A DNA stretch of 64,000 nt, taken from contig NZ_QRDY01000014.1 in the NCBI RefSeq assembly GCF_003386205.1, positions 62,001 to 126,000 on the forward strand, in the 5' to 3' direction. How positions within the stretch are numbered: position 1 is the stretch's first letter; each line of letters begins with the position of its first letter. Below, piece after piece: positions 1 through 8,271 of the stretch. The DNA comes from Cohnella lupini (GTDB lineage: Bacteria > Bacillota > Bacilli > Paenibacillales > Paenibacillaceae). The notes under the pieces were generated by a model. The model was not told the DNA's origin and ran no database searches. It saw nothing but the letters and a program-made list of their open reading frames with translations. The position numbers were made by a program, and so were the translations under genes.

Positions 1-122
1 CAACAACACCAACATTTTTGTAGAGCCGATACTCGTCTTGGATAAATCGCCATATCCGCACAGATATTAGGAGGATGATTTTCACGCGTGCAAAGAGAAA
101 ACTAGGAGGGAGTGCATTCGTC

Positions 123-827
123 TTGCCCGTATATATCGAAGTGGGGATTAGAACGATAATCGCGATTGTATTGGTCATCGTTATCGCCCGGTTGCTGGGC
201 AAACAAGCGATATCTCAGATGGGTTACTTCGATTTCGCGTTCGTCATCCTATTGGGAACGATTGCGGGTAATCTTTCTTTCAACATCAAAATACATACAG
301 GCATATTTATCGCTTCGATACTCACGTTCACCTTGTGCGTATTCCTGTTGTCCTTGCTTGCCCTTAAATTCAGAAGTTCAAGAAAGTGGATCTCGGGGAA
401 ACCGACGATTGTGATCGAAAAAGGGAAAATTCTCGAAGAGAACCTGAAGCGGATTTATTTTACGTTGGATACGTTAAACCAAGAGTTAAGGCTGAAAGAC
501 TGCTTTAATATCGAGGAAGTAGAATACGCCGTGCTGGAGTTAAACGGTAAGCTGTCAATTCTGAAAAAGCCCGAGTTTCAACAGCTTGTAAAAAAAGACT
601 TTTCGATCGCGACTCAACCGACGTCTTTTCCCGTCGAGCTAATCATGGAGGGGGAAACGGTGAAGGCGAATCTGAAGGACAACGCTTTGAATGAATGGCT
701 CGACTCGGAGCTTAAGAAGCATGGCCTCGCCATACCGGATATCTTCTATGCCGTTAGGAGCTCTAACGGAAATTTCTATTGGGATGTATATAAGGACCGT
801 ATCCCGAATCCCGTCGACGAGGAGTAG
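123..827 (+). CDS. YetF-like (DUF421) membrane protein
   Basis: Small membrane protein of the YetF/YcaP (DUF421) type, whose biochemical role is not established; relatives are common in spore formers. Visible are an N-terminal hydrophobic block of about three membrane segments with the family-like stretch RLLGKQAISQMGYFDF, then a soluble C-terminal half with the typical KPTIVIEKGKILEENL and ELRL segments. An in-frame ATG at 75 exists, but its AGGAGG lies only one base upstream. TTG at 123 has AGGAGGG 12 bases upstream and gives the usual family N-terminus (PVYIEVGIRT), so it is preferred. It stands alone, followed by the SASP gene on the same strand. Family call good, start less certain. Confidence 0.85.
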   Translation: MPVYIEVGIRTIIAIVLVIVIARLLGKQAISQMGYFDFAFVILLGTIAGNLSFNIKIHTGIFIASILTFTLCVFLLSLLALKFRSSRKWISGKPTIVIEKGKILEENLKRIYFTLDTLNQELRLKDCFNIEEVEYAVLELNGKLSILKKPEFQQLVKKDFSIATQPTSFPVELIMEGETVKANLKDNALNEWLDSELKKHGLAIPDIFYAVRSSNGNFYWDVYKDRIPNPVDEE

Positions 828-928
828 TTCGTAGAAAGTGGGTTCGTTGCATGAATTTGCGTTAAATCGATGCATAACGTGGAGTTTGAAGAAGCATAAT
901 ACGCGGTAAATACTGGAGGTGATAATGA

Positions 929-1153
929 ATGGCAAACAGAAACAGCAACCAAAACGTTGTTCCGCAAGCTCAAAAAGGCTTGGCTCAATTGAAATACGAA
1001 GCCTGTCAAGAGCTCGGAATTTCAATGCCTCAGGATGGCTATTACGGAAGCATGCTGACTAAGGATACGGGGCGCATCGGAGGCAACATTACCCGTCGTC
1101 TCGTACAAATCGCCGAGCAACAATTAGCGGGACAAACAAGTCAATTCAGATAA
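929..1153 (+). CDS. Alpha/beta-type small acid-soluble spore protein (SASP)
   Basis: DNA-binding protein of dormant spores that coats the chromosome and protects it from UV and heat; degraded by the GPR protease at germination. The 74-residue product has the full family signature: an N-terminal Asn/Gln-rich arm, the ALxxxKYExAxELGI-like block (LAQLKYEACQELGI), the GxxTxxxxGxxGG-like block ending in GRIGGNITRRLVQ, and a short polar tail. The start is set by TGGAGGTGAT just upstream of ATG at 929. It is monocistronic with its own terminator. By family knowledge it would be read in the forespore under sigma-G; no promoter was assigned. Confidence 0.96.
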   Translation: MANRNSNQNVVPQAQKGLAQLKYEACQELGISMPQDGYYGSMLTKDTGRIGGNITRRLVQIAEQQLAGQTSQFR

Positions 1154-1160
1154 CGGACGG

Positions 1161-1193
1161 AGCGGGAGGCTTAAAGCCTTCTGCTCTTTTTTT
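1161..1193 (+). terminator. Rho-independent terminator of the SASP gene
   Basis: Hairpin AGCGGGAGGCTT / AGCCTTCTGCT (with G-U pairs) followed by a run of seven T residues, directly after the SASP stop codon. Confidence 0.85.
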
Positions 1194-1221
1194 CTGATAA
1201 CGATGTTATTATAAAAAAAAA

Positions 1222-1239
1222 ACAACTTGTAACTGGTGA
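1222..1239. repeat. Left arm of inverted repeat around the small toxin gene
   Basis: The 18-mer ACAACTTGTAACTGGTGA here matches, in inverted orientation with one mismatch, 1400-1417. On the minus strand this arm lies at the 3' end of the toxin transcript, immediately before a run of ten T residues. Confidence 0.8.
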
Positions 1240-1281
1240 TTTGTTCATTATTGCAGACTAGGGCAACTGTCGCGTGGCGGA

Positions 1282-1368
1282 CTATTTCCTCTTATCAATA
1301 TAAGTTAACAATGTGAGTATAAACACCCCAAAAGCAAACATTATCGTAAGAGATTGAAAAATATCCAT
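1282..1368 (-). CDS. Putative holin-like type I toxin peptide (28 aa)
   Basis: A 28-residue hydrophobic peptide starting MDIFQSLTIMFAFGV and ending in the charged tail YIDKRK. This matches the layout of the putative holin-like toxin family (Hol_Tox): a short N-terminus, one membrane helix and a basic C-terminus. The longer frame extending upstream to 1518 has no hydrophobic logic. AAGGAGG lies 9-15 bases before the ATG at 1368 and fixes the start. On the minus strand TATAAT sits at about 1425-1430, so transcription would begin near 1417, exactly at an inverted repeat whose partner lies after the stop codon. That layout fits a type I toxin mRNA with 5'-3' fold-back. No antitoxin RNA could be assigned with confidence. 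Confidence 0.7.
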   Translation of the reverse strand: MDIFQSLTIMFAFGVFILTLLTYIDKRK

Positions 1369-1399
1369 AACAGCTTCCTCCTTTTTTTTGAAAGCTGAG

Positions 1400-1430
1400 T
1401 CACCACTTACAAGTTGTAAATCTATTATAT
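1400..1430 (-). promoter_or_regulatory. Toxin promoter -10 and 5' fold-back arm
   Basis: Read on the minus strand: a perfect TATAAT (about 1425-1430), then AGATTT, then ACAACTTGTAAGTGGTGA (1417-1400). The second motif is the complement of 1222-1239, the U-tract-proximal end of the same transcript. The -35 region is weak (TTCCAT-like). Confidence 0.55.
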
Positions 1431-1740
1431 GACATTTGGTTAATAATGGAAGTGAGAACAGAACTATTTTTATTGCGCTATTTTTCAACATCGTTCGAGA
1501 TTGATGAAGCGCTTCCAAACGAATATTTCGAGCAAGAGTCGCAGAAAATCAAAGTTATTAGGATGTTAGTGATAAAATAGGAAAATAATAGGGAAATCGA
1601 TTTGTTGATAGAAATGTCCAACTGATCCCGAACATTGGGAAGAACTGTGGCTTAGCAATAGCGGAATATTAAAGAAATAGACATGGACTTGGTTAATATG
1701 GACAAACCCTATCGCATCCGCTTCCATAGATTGAATTATT
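1419..1740. other. Intergenic stretch without recognised gene
   Basis: AT-rich DNA between the toxin promoter and the beta/gamma-crystallin gene. Six-frame reading shows only short, uncharacteristic frames. It presumably carries the promoter of the downstream gene, but no confident -35/-10 pair was assigned. Confidence 0.4.
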
Positions 1741-1759
1741 ACAATCTAAAGGAGGAGTT

Positions 1760-2203
1760 ATGTTGATTAGGAAAAAACCAGTAGCGAAAAGAGTGGGGAC
1801 GAAAGCGGTAAACCCCTTTCTGGAACTGTTTGCGGGAACGAATTTTACCGGTACGTCCAGAAGATTACGGGGTAGTCTTGGAATTCGGAATTTGACCTCC
1901 GTCGGCTTGAACAACACGATAGAGAGTCTTAGGTTTACCACGGCCGCGGGATTGACGGGAACAGTCGTATTATTCGAGGGAACCGGCTATTCGGGCGATT
2001 TCGTTAAATTCAATCCAACCGCGAGCATACCGGATCTCTCCGTACTGAATTTCGACAACCAAGCATCGTCTCTCGTGGTTTCCTCGCTGGCACTGTCGGA
2101 TGCCGAGATTGCTACGATTCAAGAAAGCGGAACGGATCTGGCGGAGGTTCTTCGGAAGATCCGCGCGGCTAGAGCGCGCCGCGGCGGGCGCAGAGGCAGG
2201 TAA
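1760..2203 (+). CDS. Beta/gamma-crystallin-type calcium-binding protein
   Basis: The 147-residue product contains two Greek-key motifs. Each ends in the (N/D)(N/D)xx(S/T)S calcium-clamp of microbial beta/gamma-crystallins: NNTIES at residues 51-56 and DNQASS at 99-104. Each is preceded by an aromatic/glycine strand pair (LELFAGTNFTGTSRRL and VVLFEGTGYSGDFVKF). Proteins of this fold include Myxococcus protein S and bind Ca2+ at the paired clamps. The N-terminus (LIRKKPVAKRVG) is basic and has no signal peptide. The C-terminus is a helix followed by an Arg/Gly tail (RAARARRGGRRGR) that could bind nucleic acid or acidic polymer (inference). AAAGGAGG precedes the ATG at 1760. Whether it is a spore or stress protein cannot be told from sequence. 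Confidence 0.8.
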   Translation: MLIRKKPVAKRVGTKAVNPFLELFAGTNFTGTSRRLRGSLGIRNLTSVGLNNTIESLRFTTAAGLTGTVVLFEGTGYSGDFVKFNPTASIPDLSVLNFDNQASSLVVSSLALSDAEIATIQESGTDLAEVLRKIRAARARRGGRRGR

Positions 2204-2228
2204 GCGGGAATCGAATTTCGTTAGAATG

Positions 2229-2264
2229 AAAATGGGACTTGCCTTCGACGGCAAGTCCCATTTT
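2229..2264. terminator. Strong bidirectional terminator
   Basis: Perfect 15-bp stem AAAATGGGACTTGCC / GGCAAGTCCCATTTT with a six-base loop, A-rich on one side and T-rich on the other, after the crystallin gene. Confidence 0.9.
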
Positions 2265-2353
2265 GCTTCAGAAATCAGGAAATCTTGAGAAATGCAAAGA
2301 AATGTCCCGCCGACCGCTAAGGTCCGGCGAGACATAAGCTTAGCTATTATGAA

Positions 2354-2470
2354 TTAATAACCTGCGCGCAAGATGATTACCAAGAGGACGAAAAGTACAA
2401 GTGCGAATGCAGCGGCACCCATTCCGCCACCACCAACGCCGCAACCTTCACCTGCAACAGGGTATCCCAT
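2354..2470 (-). CDS. YjcZ-family sporulation peptide (38 aa)
   Basis: A 38-codon gene too short for ordinary ORF calling. From ATG at 2470 it reads MGYPVAGEGCGVGGGG, then a hydrophobic segment AAAFALVLFVLLVIILRAGY, then TAA. A glycine-rich head followed by a single FALVLFVLLVII membrane segment is the hallmark of YjcZ-type sporulation peptides. A GGTGGTGA ribosome-binding site lies seven bases before the ATG. Downstream on the minus strand, 2308-2332 can form an imperfect CGCCGACC/GGTCCGGCG hairpin that may terminate it. The Cys within the glycine-rich head is unusual. Confidence 0.82.
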   Translation of the reverse strand: MGYPVAGEGCGVGGGGMGAAAFALVLFVLLVIILRAGY

Positions 2471-2589
2471 GTCTATCACCACCGTGCGTTTATTGTGACG
2501 ATAGGTCACGTAAGTAGCTTATGTCGAGATCAATATATGGACAGTACAAATACCCAGATGAGCCGAAAATCAGGCTAATACATAGAAGA

Positions 2590-2632
2590 AAAGCCTCGAC
2601 TGGCACGAATGATCGCGTCCTGCCGAGGCTTA
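2590..2632. terminator. Hairpin downstream of the small two-TM gene
   Basis: AAGCCTC ... TGGCA / TGCC-GAGGCTT imperfect stem between the minus-strand gene ending at 2661 and the YjcZ gene. No long T run, so a weak terminator at best. Confidence 0.45.
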
Positions 2633-2660
2633 ATGCATATCCAGCCGCAACCTAAACCGG

Positions 2661-2870
2661 TTAAGGTTGTTTTTTCTGCTTTAATTGGGCTTTCAGCAAT
2701 TTATAGCGTTGCAAGCCGCTTATTCCCAAGACGAGACCGGCGGCCAGAAGTACCGTGCCGAGCAATTTATTAACGGTGATGATATCGACGATTCCGAAGA
2801 CCACAAGTATGAGGCCGAGCATGGAGATGACAAGCGGATTCGTTTGTTTCGGTTTGGGCTGTTGGCTCAA
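2661..2870 (-). CDS. Small membrane protein, unrecognised (69 aa)
   Basis: Short protein with a polar N-terminus (SQQPKPKQT), two adjacent hydrophobic helices (LVISMLGLILVVFGIVDIITV and LLGTVLLAAGLVLGISGL) and a very basic tail (RYKLLKAQLKQKKQP). No family recognised; the topology suggests a helical hairpin with both ends in the cytoplasm. Start is TTG at 2870, with GAGGTG five bases upstream; no ATG is available in frame. It is transcribed divergently from the secreted protein gene starting at 3004. Confidence 0.65.
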   Translation of the reverse strand: MSQQPKPKQTNPLVISMLGLILVVFGIVDIITVNKLLGTVLLAAGLVLGISGLQRYKLLKAQLKQKKQP

Positions 2871-3003
2871 TTGGGCACCTCATTGAAATTGTGACGTAGT
2901 ATTCTCCTCAAAGTATACCTGAAATGGGTAACCTCTGCAGAATATTTTGATTTCGCGGGGACACCTTATGGGGGTAAACAAATCAAACGAGGAGGGTTTC
3001 AAT

Positions 3004-3474
3004 TTGAGAAAGCTTCTGGCTGGCTTGACGGTGTTCGCGAGTTTGTCGTTGGTACTGATGGTTCCTGCATATGCGCAGAATACCAACAGTACGCCCTACA
3101 GTAATCATCCTTATACGACATTGACCGACGGCGGGCCGGTAACGGGTACCAGTAACGGAATCGGCTCCACTTACGGTACGAACGGCATGAACGGAACGAC
3201 CGACGGCAGAATCAACAAAAACAGTACGACGTACGGTAAGACGGGAACCTACGGCTCGAACAGGATGTACGGCACGAACGGGACCTACGGCGCCTACGAT
3301 ACGACGAGGGCGAGAATGAACAGCGTTGGCACGGATATGACCAAGCGTACGAACAACACTGTCAGGGCTTTGGAAACGACGACCAAGAGAGACTTCGACT
3401 GGGGTTGGTTAGGCTTGCTCGGCTTAATCGGATTAGCCGGCATGCGCAGCAGAAACCGCGACGAAGCTCGTTAA
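3004..3474 (+). CDS. Secreted WGxxGxxG-type anchored protein
   Basis: Exported low-complexity protein. From TTG at 3004 (GGAGGG seven bases upstream) it has a clean signal peptide, LRKLLAGLTVFASLSLVLMVPAYA, cleaved near AYA-Q. A mature part of Tyr/Gly/Thr/Asn-rich repeats (TYGTNGMNG, TYGSNRMYGTNGTYGAY) follows. The C-terminus DFDWGWLGLLGLIGLAGMRSRNRDEAR is the WGxxGxxG membrane-anchor motif seen in a family of small Firmicutes surface proteins. The longer frame from 2947 has no matching ribosome-binding site and would spoil the signal peptide. The function of the family is unknown. Confidence 0.8.
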   Translation: MRKLLAGLTVFASLSLVLMVPAYAQNTNSTPYSNHPYTTLTDGGPVTGTSNGIGSTYGTNGMNGTTDGRINKNSTTYGKTGTYGSNRMYGTNGTYGAYDTTRARMNSVGTDMTKRTNNTVRALETTTKRDFDWGWLGLLGLIGLAGMRSRNRDEAR

Positions 3475-3480
3475 GTAAGC

Positions 3481-3520
3481 AATGCGTAGGTACGGGAATC
3501 GATCCCGCACCTACGCATTT
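3481..3520. terminator. Bidirectional terminator between convergent genes
   Basis: Near-perfect stem AATGCGTAGGT-ACGGGA / TCCCGC-ACCTACGCATT around ATCGA, T-rich on the plus side (ATTTTCG) and serving xpt on the minus side. Confidence 0.9.
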
Positions 3521-3524
3521 TCGT

Positions 3525-4121
<597 letters not shown>

Positions 4122-4183
4122 TTAACACTAGCGAGGACGTTCCGGGACTGCTATTTCGGCATAACATTGAACGATTCGAACAA

Positions 4184-4717
4184 TTAATAAGCGGCTACGC
4201 CAAGCTTATCTATCGTTGCCTGGATGAACGCCGGCTCGTCGCCCGGATCTCGGGACGTGATCAGATGCTCGTCCACGACGACTTCACGGTTAACGAAATG
4301 ACCTCCCGCTTGCTCGATTTCCTCCGCAATCCCCGCATAACCGGTCAGCGTTCTGCCTTCCAGCACTCCTGCGGTAATGAGCAATTGCGGTCCGTGGCAG
4401 ATCGCGGATATGGTAATGCCTTTCTTGTCGGCTTCTTGCACGAACTTAACCATATCCTTGCTTCGGCGAAGGACGGCGGGCGAACCGCCTCCCGGTATAA
4501 TTACGGCATCGTAATCGGATGCCTCTGCTTGTCTCGCCGAGAGGTGGGACGTATAACGGACGCTGCCTTTCTTGTCGGCTATTTCAATACCTTTCCGCAA
4601 ACCGATTATGACGGCTTCGTGGCCGTTCTTCGTAATCGCGTCGTAGGGATTCGTCATCTCGGACTCCTCGTAACCGTTTGCAAGCAGGAACGCGACTTTC
4701 TTGACGGGAAGTTTCAT
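4184..4717 (-). CDS. DJ-1/PfpI family protein (YfkM-like)
   Basis: Class-I glutamine amidotransferase-fold protein of the PfpI/YfkM/general stress protein 18 group; relatives act as deglycases, chaperones or proteases, and the exact activity is uncertain. The nucleophile elbow AICHGPQ places Cys107-His108, and the conserved acidic cluster YEESE at about 16-20 supplies the glutamate that contacts the cysteine. VIIPGGGSP forms the oxyanion-side loop. Length (177) fits the family. GAAAGGAGTG lies upstream of the ATG at 4717. Single gene, same strand as xpt with about 85 bases between. Confidence 0.9.
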   Translation of the reverse strand: MKLPVKKVAFLLANGYEESEMTNPYDAITKNGHEAVIIGLRKGIEIADKKGSVRYTSHLSARQAEASDYDAVIIPGGGSPAVLRRSKDMVKFVQEADKKGITISAICHGPQLLITAGVLEGRTLTGYAGIAEEIEQAGGHFVNREVVVDEHLITSRDPGDEPAFIQATIDKLGVAAY

Positions 4718-4946
4718 GCGAACTTCACTCCTTTCGAAGTCGAACTAAAGGTTTATAGTTATTACCCGAAACCGGACAGAAGTAACCGTTAGCATTTGTT
4801 AGCATAAAATTATGATAAGCTGGATATCGAATACCTAAGGTGGCTTGCTTTCGCGGCGAGTTCACCGTTTGTTGCCTATGGACGGAGGACTGATGGCATG
4901 AGAAGGTTGCTGCGAAAGTGCCGCTAACGAAATGGTTGTGTTATGA

Positions 4947-4964
4947 TAACAAAAGATTTTGTTA
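4947..4964. promoter_or_regulatory. Perfect palindrome, candidate operator
   Basis: TAACAAAA-GA-TTTTGTTA, an 18-bp perfect inverted repeat (extendable one base each side), centred about 53 bases before the start of the LacI-family gene. The position fits an autoregulatory operator. The centre lacks the CG step usual for LacI-family sites. Confidence 0.45.
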
Positions 4965-5008
4965 TTATGCTATCGTCAGCTGTTCTAATGAGCGGAGTGG
5001 AACCATAC

Positions 5009-6065
5009 ATGTCGAAAACAGTAACGATGCAGCAAATCGCCGATCACGTGAACGTTTCCAAATTCGCCGTATCCAAAGCCCTTTCCGGTAAATCCGGGGT
5101 GAGCCCGGACACGCGAGAGAAAATCATTCGCGCGGCTACCCAACTCGGCTATTTCGTTCAGAAGCGCAATAAGCCGGTTGTAATCAGGAGCGTGCCCAGT
5201 CGGCCTCCGTCCGGGGATCGCAATACGATTATCGTGCTCATTCCGAACGTTCGGGAACAAACCAGGCAATCCGCGTTCTGGGGACGGATCATAGATGGCA
5301 TTACGACCGGGCTGGAAGAGAATCACCTGGGCATGATGATCGTAACGGAGCATATTACCGACAACTTCACGAAGCTGGTCAATCCGGACGCGGTGCTGGG
5401 GCTGGTTGGCGTAGGACTGATATCCAATCAACTGCTGCTAGATGTTCGCAATCTTGGCATCCCGTTCGTGCTCGTCGATCATGAGGATTCGTTGATTCCG
5501 TCCGATGTATTGTTCATGAACAATTACGAGCGTTCGCAGAGCGACGAATTATTTGCTCGGCAGCGGACATCGCAAGCTGCAATTCGTGGGAGATATTCGG
5601 TATTCGCGTAGCTTCCACGATCGTTGGCTCGGCTTCCGGTCCATGCTGGAGGAACAGGACGTGGAGCTGGAGCAAAACAGGGAATTGCTCGAGCTTAAAG
5701 GCATTAACCGATCGGAGATGACCGAGGAGCTCGATCGCATTCTGAAGGACATGCAGCAATCGGAACGGATGCCGACGTCGTTCGTGTGCGCCAACGATTC
5801 GATCGCGATATGCGTCATGACTGTACTCATGCGCCTCGGAATCGACGTGCCGAGCCAATGCTCGGTGTTCGGATTCGATAATATCGAGGACGCAGGTTTA
5901 TCTTCGCCGACTTTGAGCACGGTGCACGTGAACAAGGAAGCGCTCGGACAACGTTCGGTAGAGACGCTCCTATGGCGAATCGCCCATCCCGACGGTCCGA
6001 AGGAGAAAATTCTGCTCGCGGGGGATTTTGTCCTGCGGGAATCGACGACCGCGGCCCCTCAGTAA
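5009..6065 (+). pseudogene. LacI-family regulator, frameshifted
   Basis: Transcription factor of the LacI/GalR family, split by a single-base frameshift. The first frame (from ATG 5009, GGAGTGG upstream) carries the helix-turn-helix MQQIADHVNVSKFAVSKALSG and the N-terminal half of the sugar-binding fold up to FMNNYERS. The second frame continues RATNYLLGSGHRKLQFVGD and runs through the rest (FVCANDSIAI, FGFDNIEDAG, LSTVHVN) to 6065. Removing one base at about 5535-5537 joins both halves into a full-length protein with no residue missing. It is either a real inactivating mutation or a sequencing error. No adjacent target gene identifies its ligand. Confidence 0.85.
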
Positions 6066-6083
6066 TTATTTGATGCGATAATT

Positions 6084-6109
6084 AAACCCGTTGCCGTTCA
6101 ACGGGTTTT
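6084..6109 (+). terminator. Terminator of the LacI-family gene
   Basis: Ten-bp perfect stem AAACCCGTTG / CAACGGGTTT with a CCGTT loop and a following T run. Confidence 0.9.
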
Positions 6110-6137
6110 TTGCGTTGCTCGAAGTGTCTTAACTTAT

Positions 6138-6355
6138 CGGCCGAAATAAGGAGGCGTAGCCGCTTTAAACCGACTTGAAGTGCCTCGACGGCCGAAATAA
6201 GGCGGCGTAGCCGCTTTAAACCGACTCGATATGCCTCGACGGCCGAAATAAGGAGGCGTAGCCGCTTTAAACTGACTTGAAGTGCCTCGACGGCCGAAAT
6301 AAGGAGGCGTAGCTGCTTTAAACCGACTTGAAATGCTCGACGGCCGAAATAAGGC
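6138..6355. repeat. 51-bp tandem repeat array (about 4.3 copies)
   Basis: Units start with CGGCCGAAATAAG at 6138, 6189, 6240, 6291 and 6341, a period of 51, 51, 51 and 50 bases. Each unit contains GGCGTAGCCGCTTTAAA and ends in TGCCTCGA (TGCTCGA in the shortened last one). Copies differ by only a few substitutions. All three plus-strand frames are stopped within each unit. On the minus strand two frames stay open because 51 is divisible by three, but no start with a ribosome-binding site was found. Probably a non-coding repeat. Confidence 0.9.
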
Positions 6356-6590
6356 GGAATGGTCGATTTACGCTCCGCTCGGTTCTTATGTGAATTCCCG
6401 GGACTTCATGCCGGCGACAAATCTTAAAGTTCCGCAATTGGCCGAATTCCAATCGTTTCAATCATACGCTTCTCGAATTCGTGGGTCCGGCGAGATAACG
6501 CTTTCATGGAGAAGTCATATCGTGCGAGAGTCACGTCGAGTACATAAATTTTACCAAATAGGAGGATACTTATAGGAAGCGGGAAAGACT
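6356..6590. other. Intergenic stretch without recognised gene
   Basis: Between the repeat array and the YibQ-type gene. Only short uncharacteristic frames are present. It should contain the promoter of the downstream gene; none was assigned with confidence. Confidence 0.4.
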
Positions 6591-6607
6591 CAGAGGAGGA
6601 CAAGAAC

Positions 6608-7453
6608 GTGAAAATAATCGCCATGAAAACAAGTCCATGGAGGCGAGGGGCTCTTCTAAGCGTCGGGCTGGCGCTGATCGGGGTTTTAACTGCTCAGGCT
6701 ACGGTTGCCAAGGAGCCTGTCGCAACCCAAACAACCCCACGGCAAATCGCGGTCGTCATCGACGATTTCGGCAACGGAATGAAGGGAACGAATCAGATGC
6801 TCGAGCTCCCGATCAAGCTAACCGTCGCGGTAATGCCGTTCTTGCCTACGACGAAGCAGGATGCGGAAGCCGCGTTTCTCAAAGGCCACGACGTTATCGT
6901 GCATCTCCCGATGGAGCCGATAAGAGGGCTTCGCAGCTGGCTCGGGCCGGGTTCGATTACGACGGACTTGACGGACGAAGAGATCCGCAAGCGCGTCGAA
7001 GCGGCGATCGCCGACGTTCCGCATGCGATCGGCATGAATAATCATATGGGCTCCAAAGCGACGGCGGACAAGCGAGTCATGCGGGTTGTGCTTCAAGTGT
7101 GCAAGGAGAAAGGACTGTTCTTCCTCGATAGCCGTACCTCCTACAGAACCGTCGTACCCAAAATCGCCAAGGAAGTTGGGGTCGTCACGTTGCATAACGA
7201 CGTATTTCTGGATGACGTCTATACCCAGAACCATGTGTTGCGGCAAATCGGAGTCATGAAGAAATTTCTAACGCAGAACGAGCGTTGCATCGTCATCGGC
7301 CATGTCGGTCCTCCGGGATTACATACTTCAGGCGTTCTCAAGAGCGTAATACCCGAGCTTAGTCAGAAAGCGACCTTCGTTCCCTTAACGCAACTTCTCC
7401 CATTGCCTGAACCGTTCGTGCAAGGACAACCTTTCGTTCAAGGGCAGAAATAG
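6608..7453 (+). CDS. Divergent polysaccharide deacetylase (YibQ-like)
   Basis: Exported protein of the divergent polysaccharide deacetylase family (YibQ, DUF610). It has an N-terminal signal sequence (RRGALLSVGLALIGVLTAQATVA), then the NodB-like barrel: IAVVIDDFGNG (Asp52-Asp53), a VAVMPFLP strand, the HLPMEP motif, and AIGMNNHMGS with the second conserved His. Typical family length. Members keep the deacetylase fold, but substrates are unknown. GTG start at 6608 follows CAGAGGAGGACAAGAAC. The C-terminus carries a duplicated PFVQGQ tail and overlaps the convergent amidase gene by 16 bases. Confidence 0.88.
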   Translation: MKIIAMKTSPWRRGALLSVGLALIGVLTAQATVAKEPVATQTTPRQIAVVIDDFGNGMKGTNQMLELPIKLTVAVMPFLPTTKQDAEAAFLKGHDVIVHLPMEPIRGLRSWLGPGSITTDLTDEEIRKRVEAAIADVPHAIGMNNHMGSKATADKRVMRVVLQVCKEKGLFFLDSRTSYRTVVPKIAKEVGVVTLHNDVFLDDVYTQNHVLRQIGVMKKFLTQNERCIVIGHVGPPGLHTSGVLKSVIPELSQKATFVPLTQLLPLPEPFVQGQPFVQGQK

Positions 7454-8106
7454 AGATACGCCATGATTCCGTTGGCGATGGCTGACGCTAACCGATTCTG
7501 TCCGGGAACGGATGTCAGCATCGCCCGATCGCCCGGATCGTTAAGGAAAGCCATCTCCACGATTACGCTGGGAATTTGAACCCGATTAAGCAAATAGTAC
7601 TGATCGGCGATTTGGGGGAGGCGATCCCTTCCCTGTTGCTGATTCAAGCTGTCTTGAATGAATTTCGCCAATAAGGCGCTTCGTCCTTCGGCTTTATGAA
7701 TGACGAGAGGTCCCCTTTTTCTTTCTTTGGGAGACCAATTCACGTGTATACTCACGAACAAAGACGTCCCGATTTCATCTGACAAGCCTCTTCTTTGAGA
7801 CAGATCCCGTCGATGCCTCGATCGCGTCAGGTGCCAGCGGTTGTCGTCGCTTAGCGCGTAGTCTCCCGTACGATTCAGGACGACTTTAAGTCCTTTGCTT
7901 CGTAGGAGGATGTATAGCTTACGCGAAACCGCAAGATTGATGTCCTTCTCCAATACGTCTTTCCAGAGCGTACCGCTATCGATTCCGCCGTGTCCCGCGT
8001 CGATCAACACATCGGCTGACGGCAATGCCCGCTTGACGTTAGGCGGCTCCATTTTCCATCCGGTCATCAGCAACAACGAGAATATTAGCAACACCAAACG
8101 AGTCAA
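7438..8106 (-). CDS. N-acetylmuramoyl-L-alanine amidase (Amidase_3, CwlD-like)
   Basis: Zn-dependent amidase cleaving the bond between N-acetylmuramic acid and L-alanine in peptidoglycan. The catalytic domain begins directly after a short signal anchor (LVLLIFSLLLMTG). Zn ligands are visible as His39 in DAGHGG, Glu53 in LEKDIN and His121 in SIHVN, and the catalytic glutamate as Glu184 in VIVEMAFL. Single-domain size and lack of wall-binding repeats resemble CwlD, which helps make muramic delta-lactam in spore cortex. That specific role is an inference. Its 3' end overlaps the convergent YibQ-type gene. Confidence 0.9.
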   Translation of the reverse strand: MTRLVLLIFSLLLMTGWKMEPPNVKRALPSADVLIDAGHGGIDSGTLWKDVLEKDINLAVSRKLYILLRSKGLKVVLNRTGDYALSDDNRWHLTRSRHRRDLSQRRGLSDEIGTSLFVSIHVNWSPKERKRGPLVIHKAEGRSALLAKFIQDSLNQQQGRDRLPQIADQYYLLNRVQIPSVIVEMAFLNDPGDRAMLTSVPGQNRLASAIANGIMAYLYFCP

Positions 8107-8271
8107 TGGCGCTTCGCCTCCACGTGAATTTATTATCGCCGTTCCATCTTCCGTTATCGTGGCACATTTTAACCATCCTCATGCAAACGAATGCACCGAA
8201 ATCCTGCATCTTCATAAGAAGGGTTGCAATCGGGTTCAACCGGGCATGCTATAGCCAAGGAGGCGATGAGA

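Noticed and set aside
6138-6355. CRISPR-like array
   Set aside because: The whole 51-bp unit is repeated head to tail with no variable spacers and no cas genes nearby.
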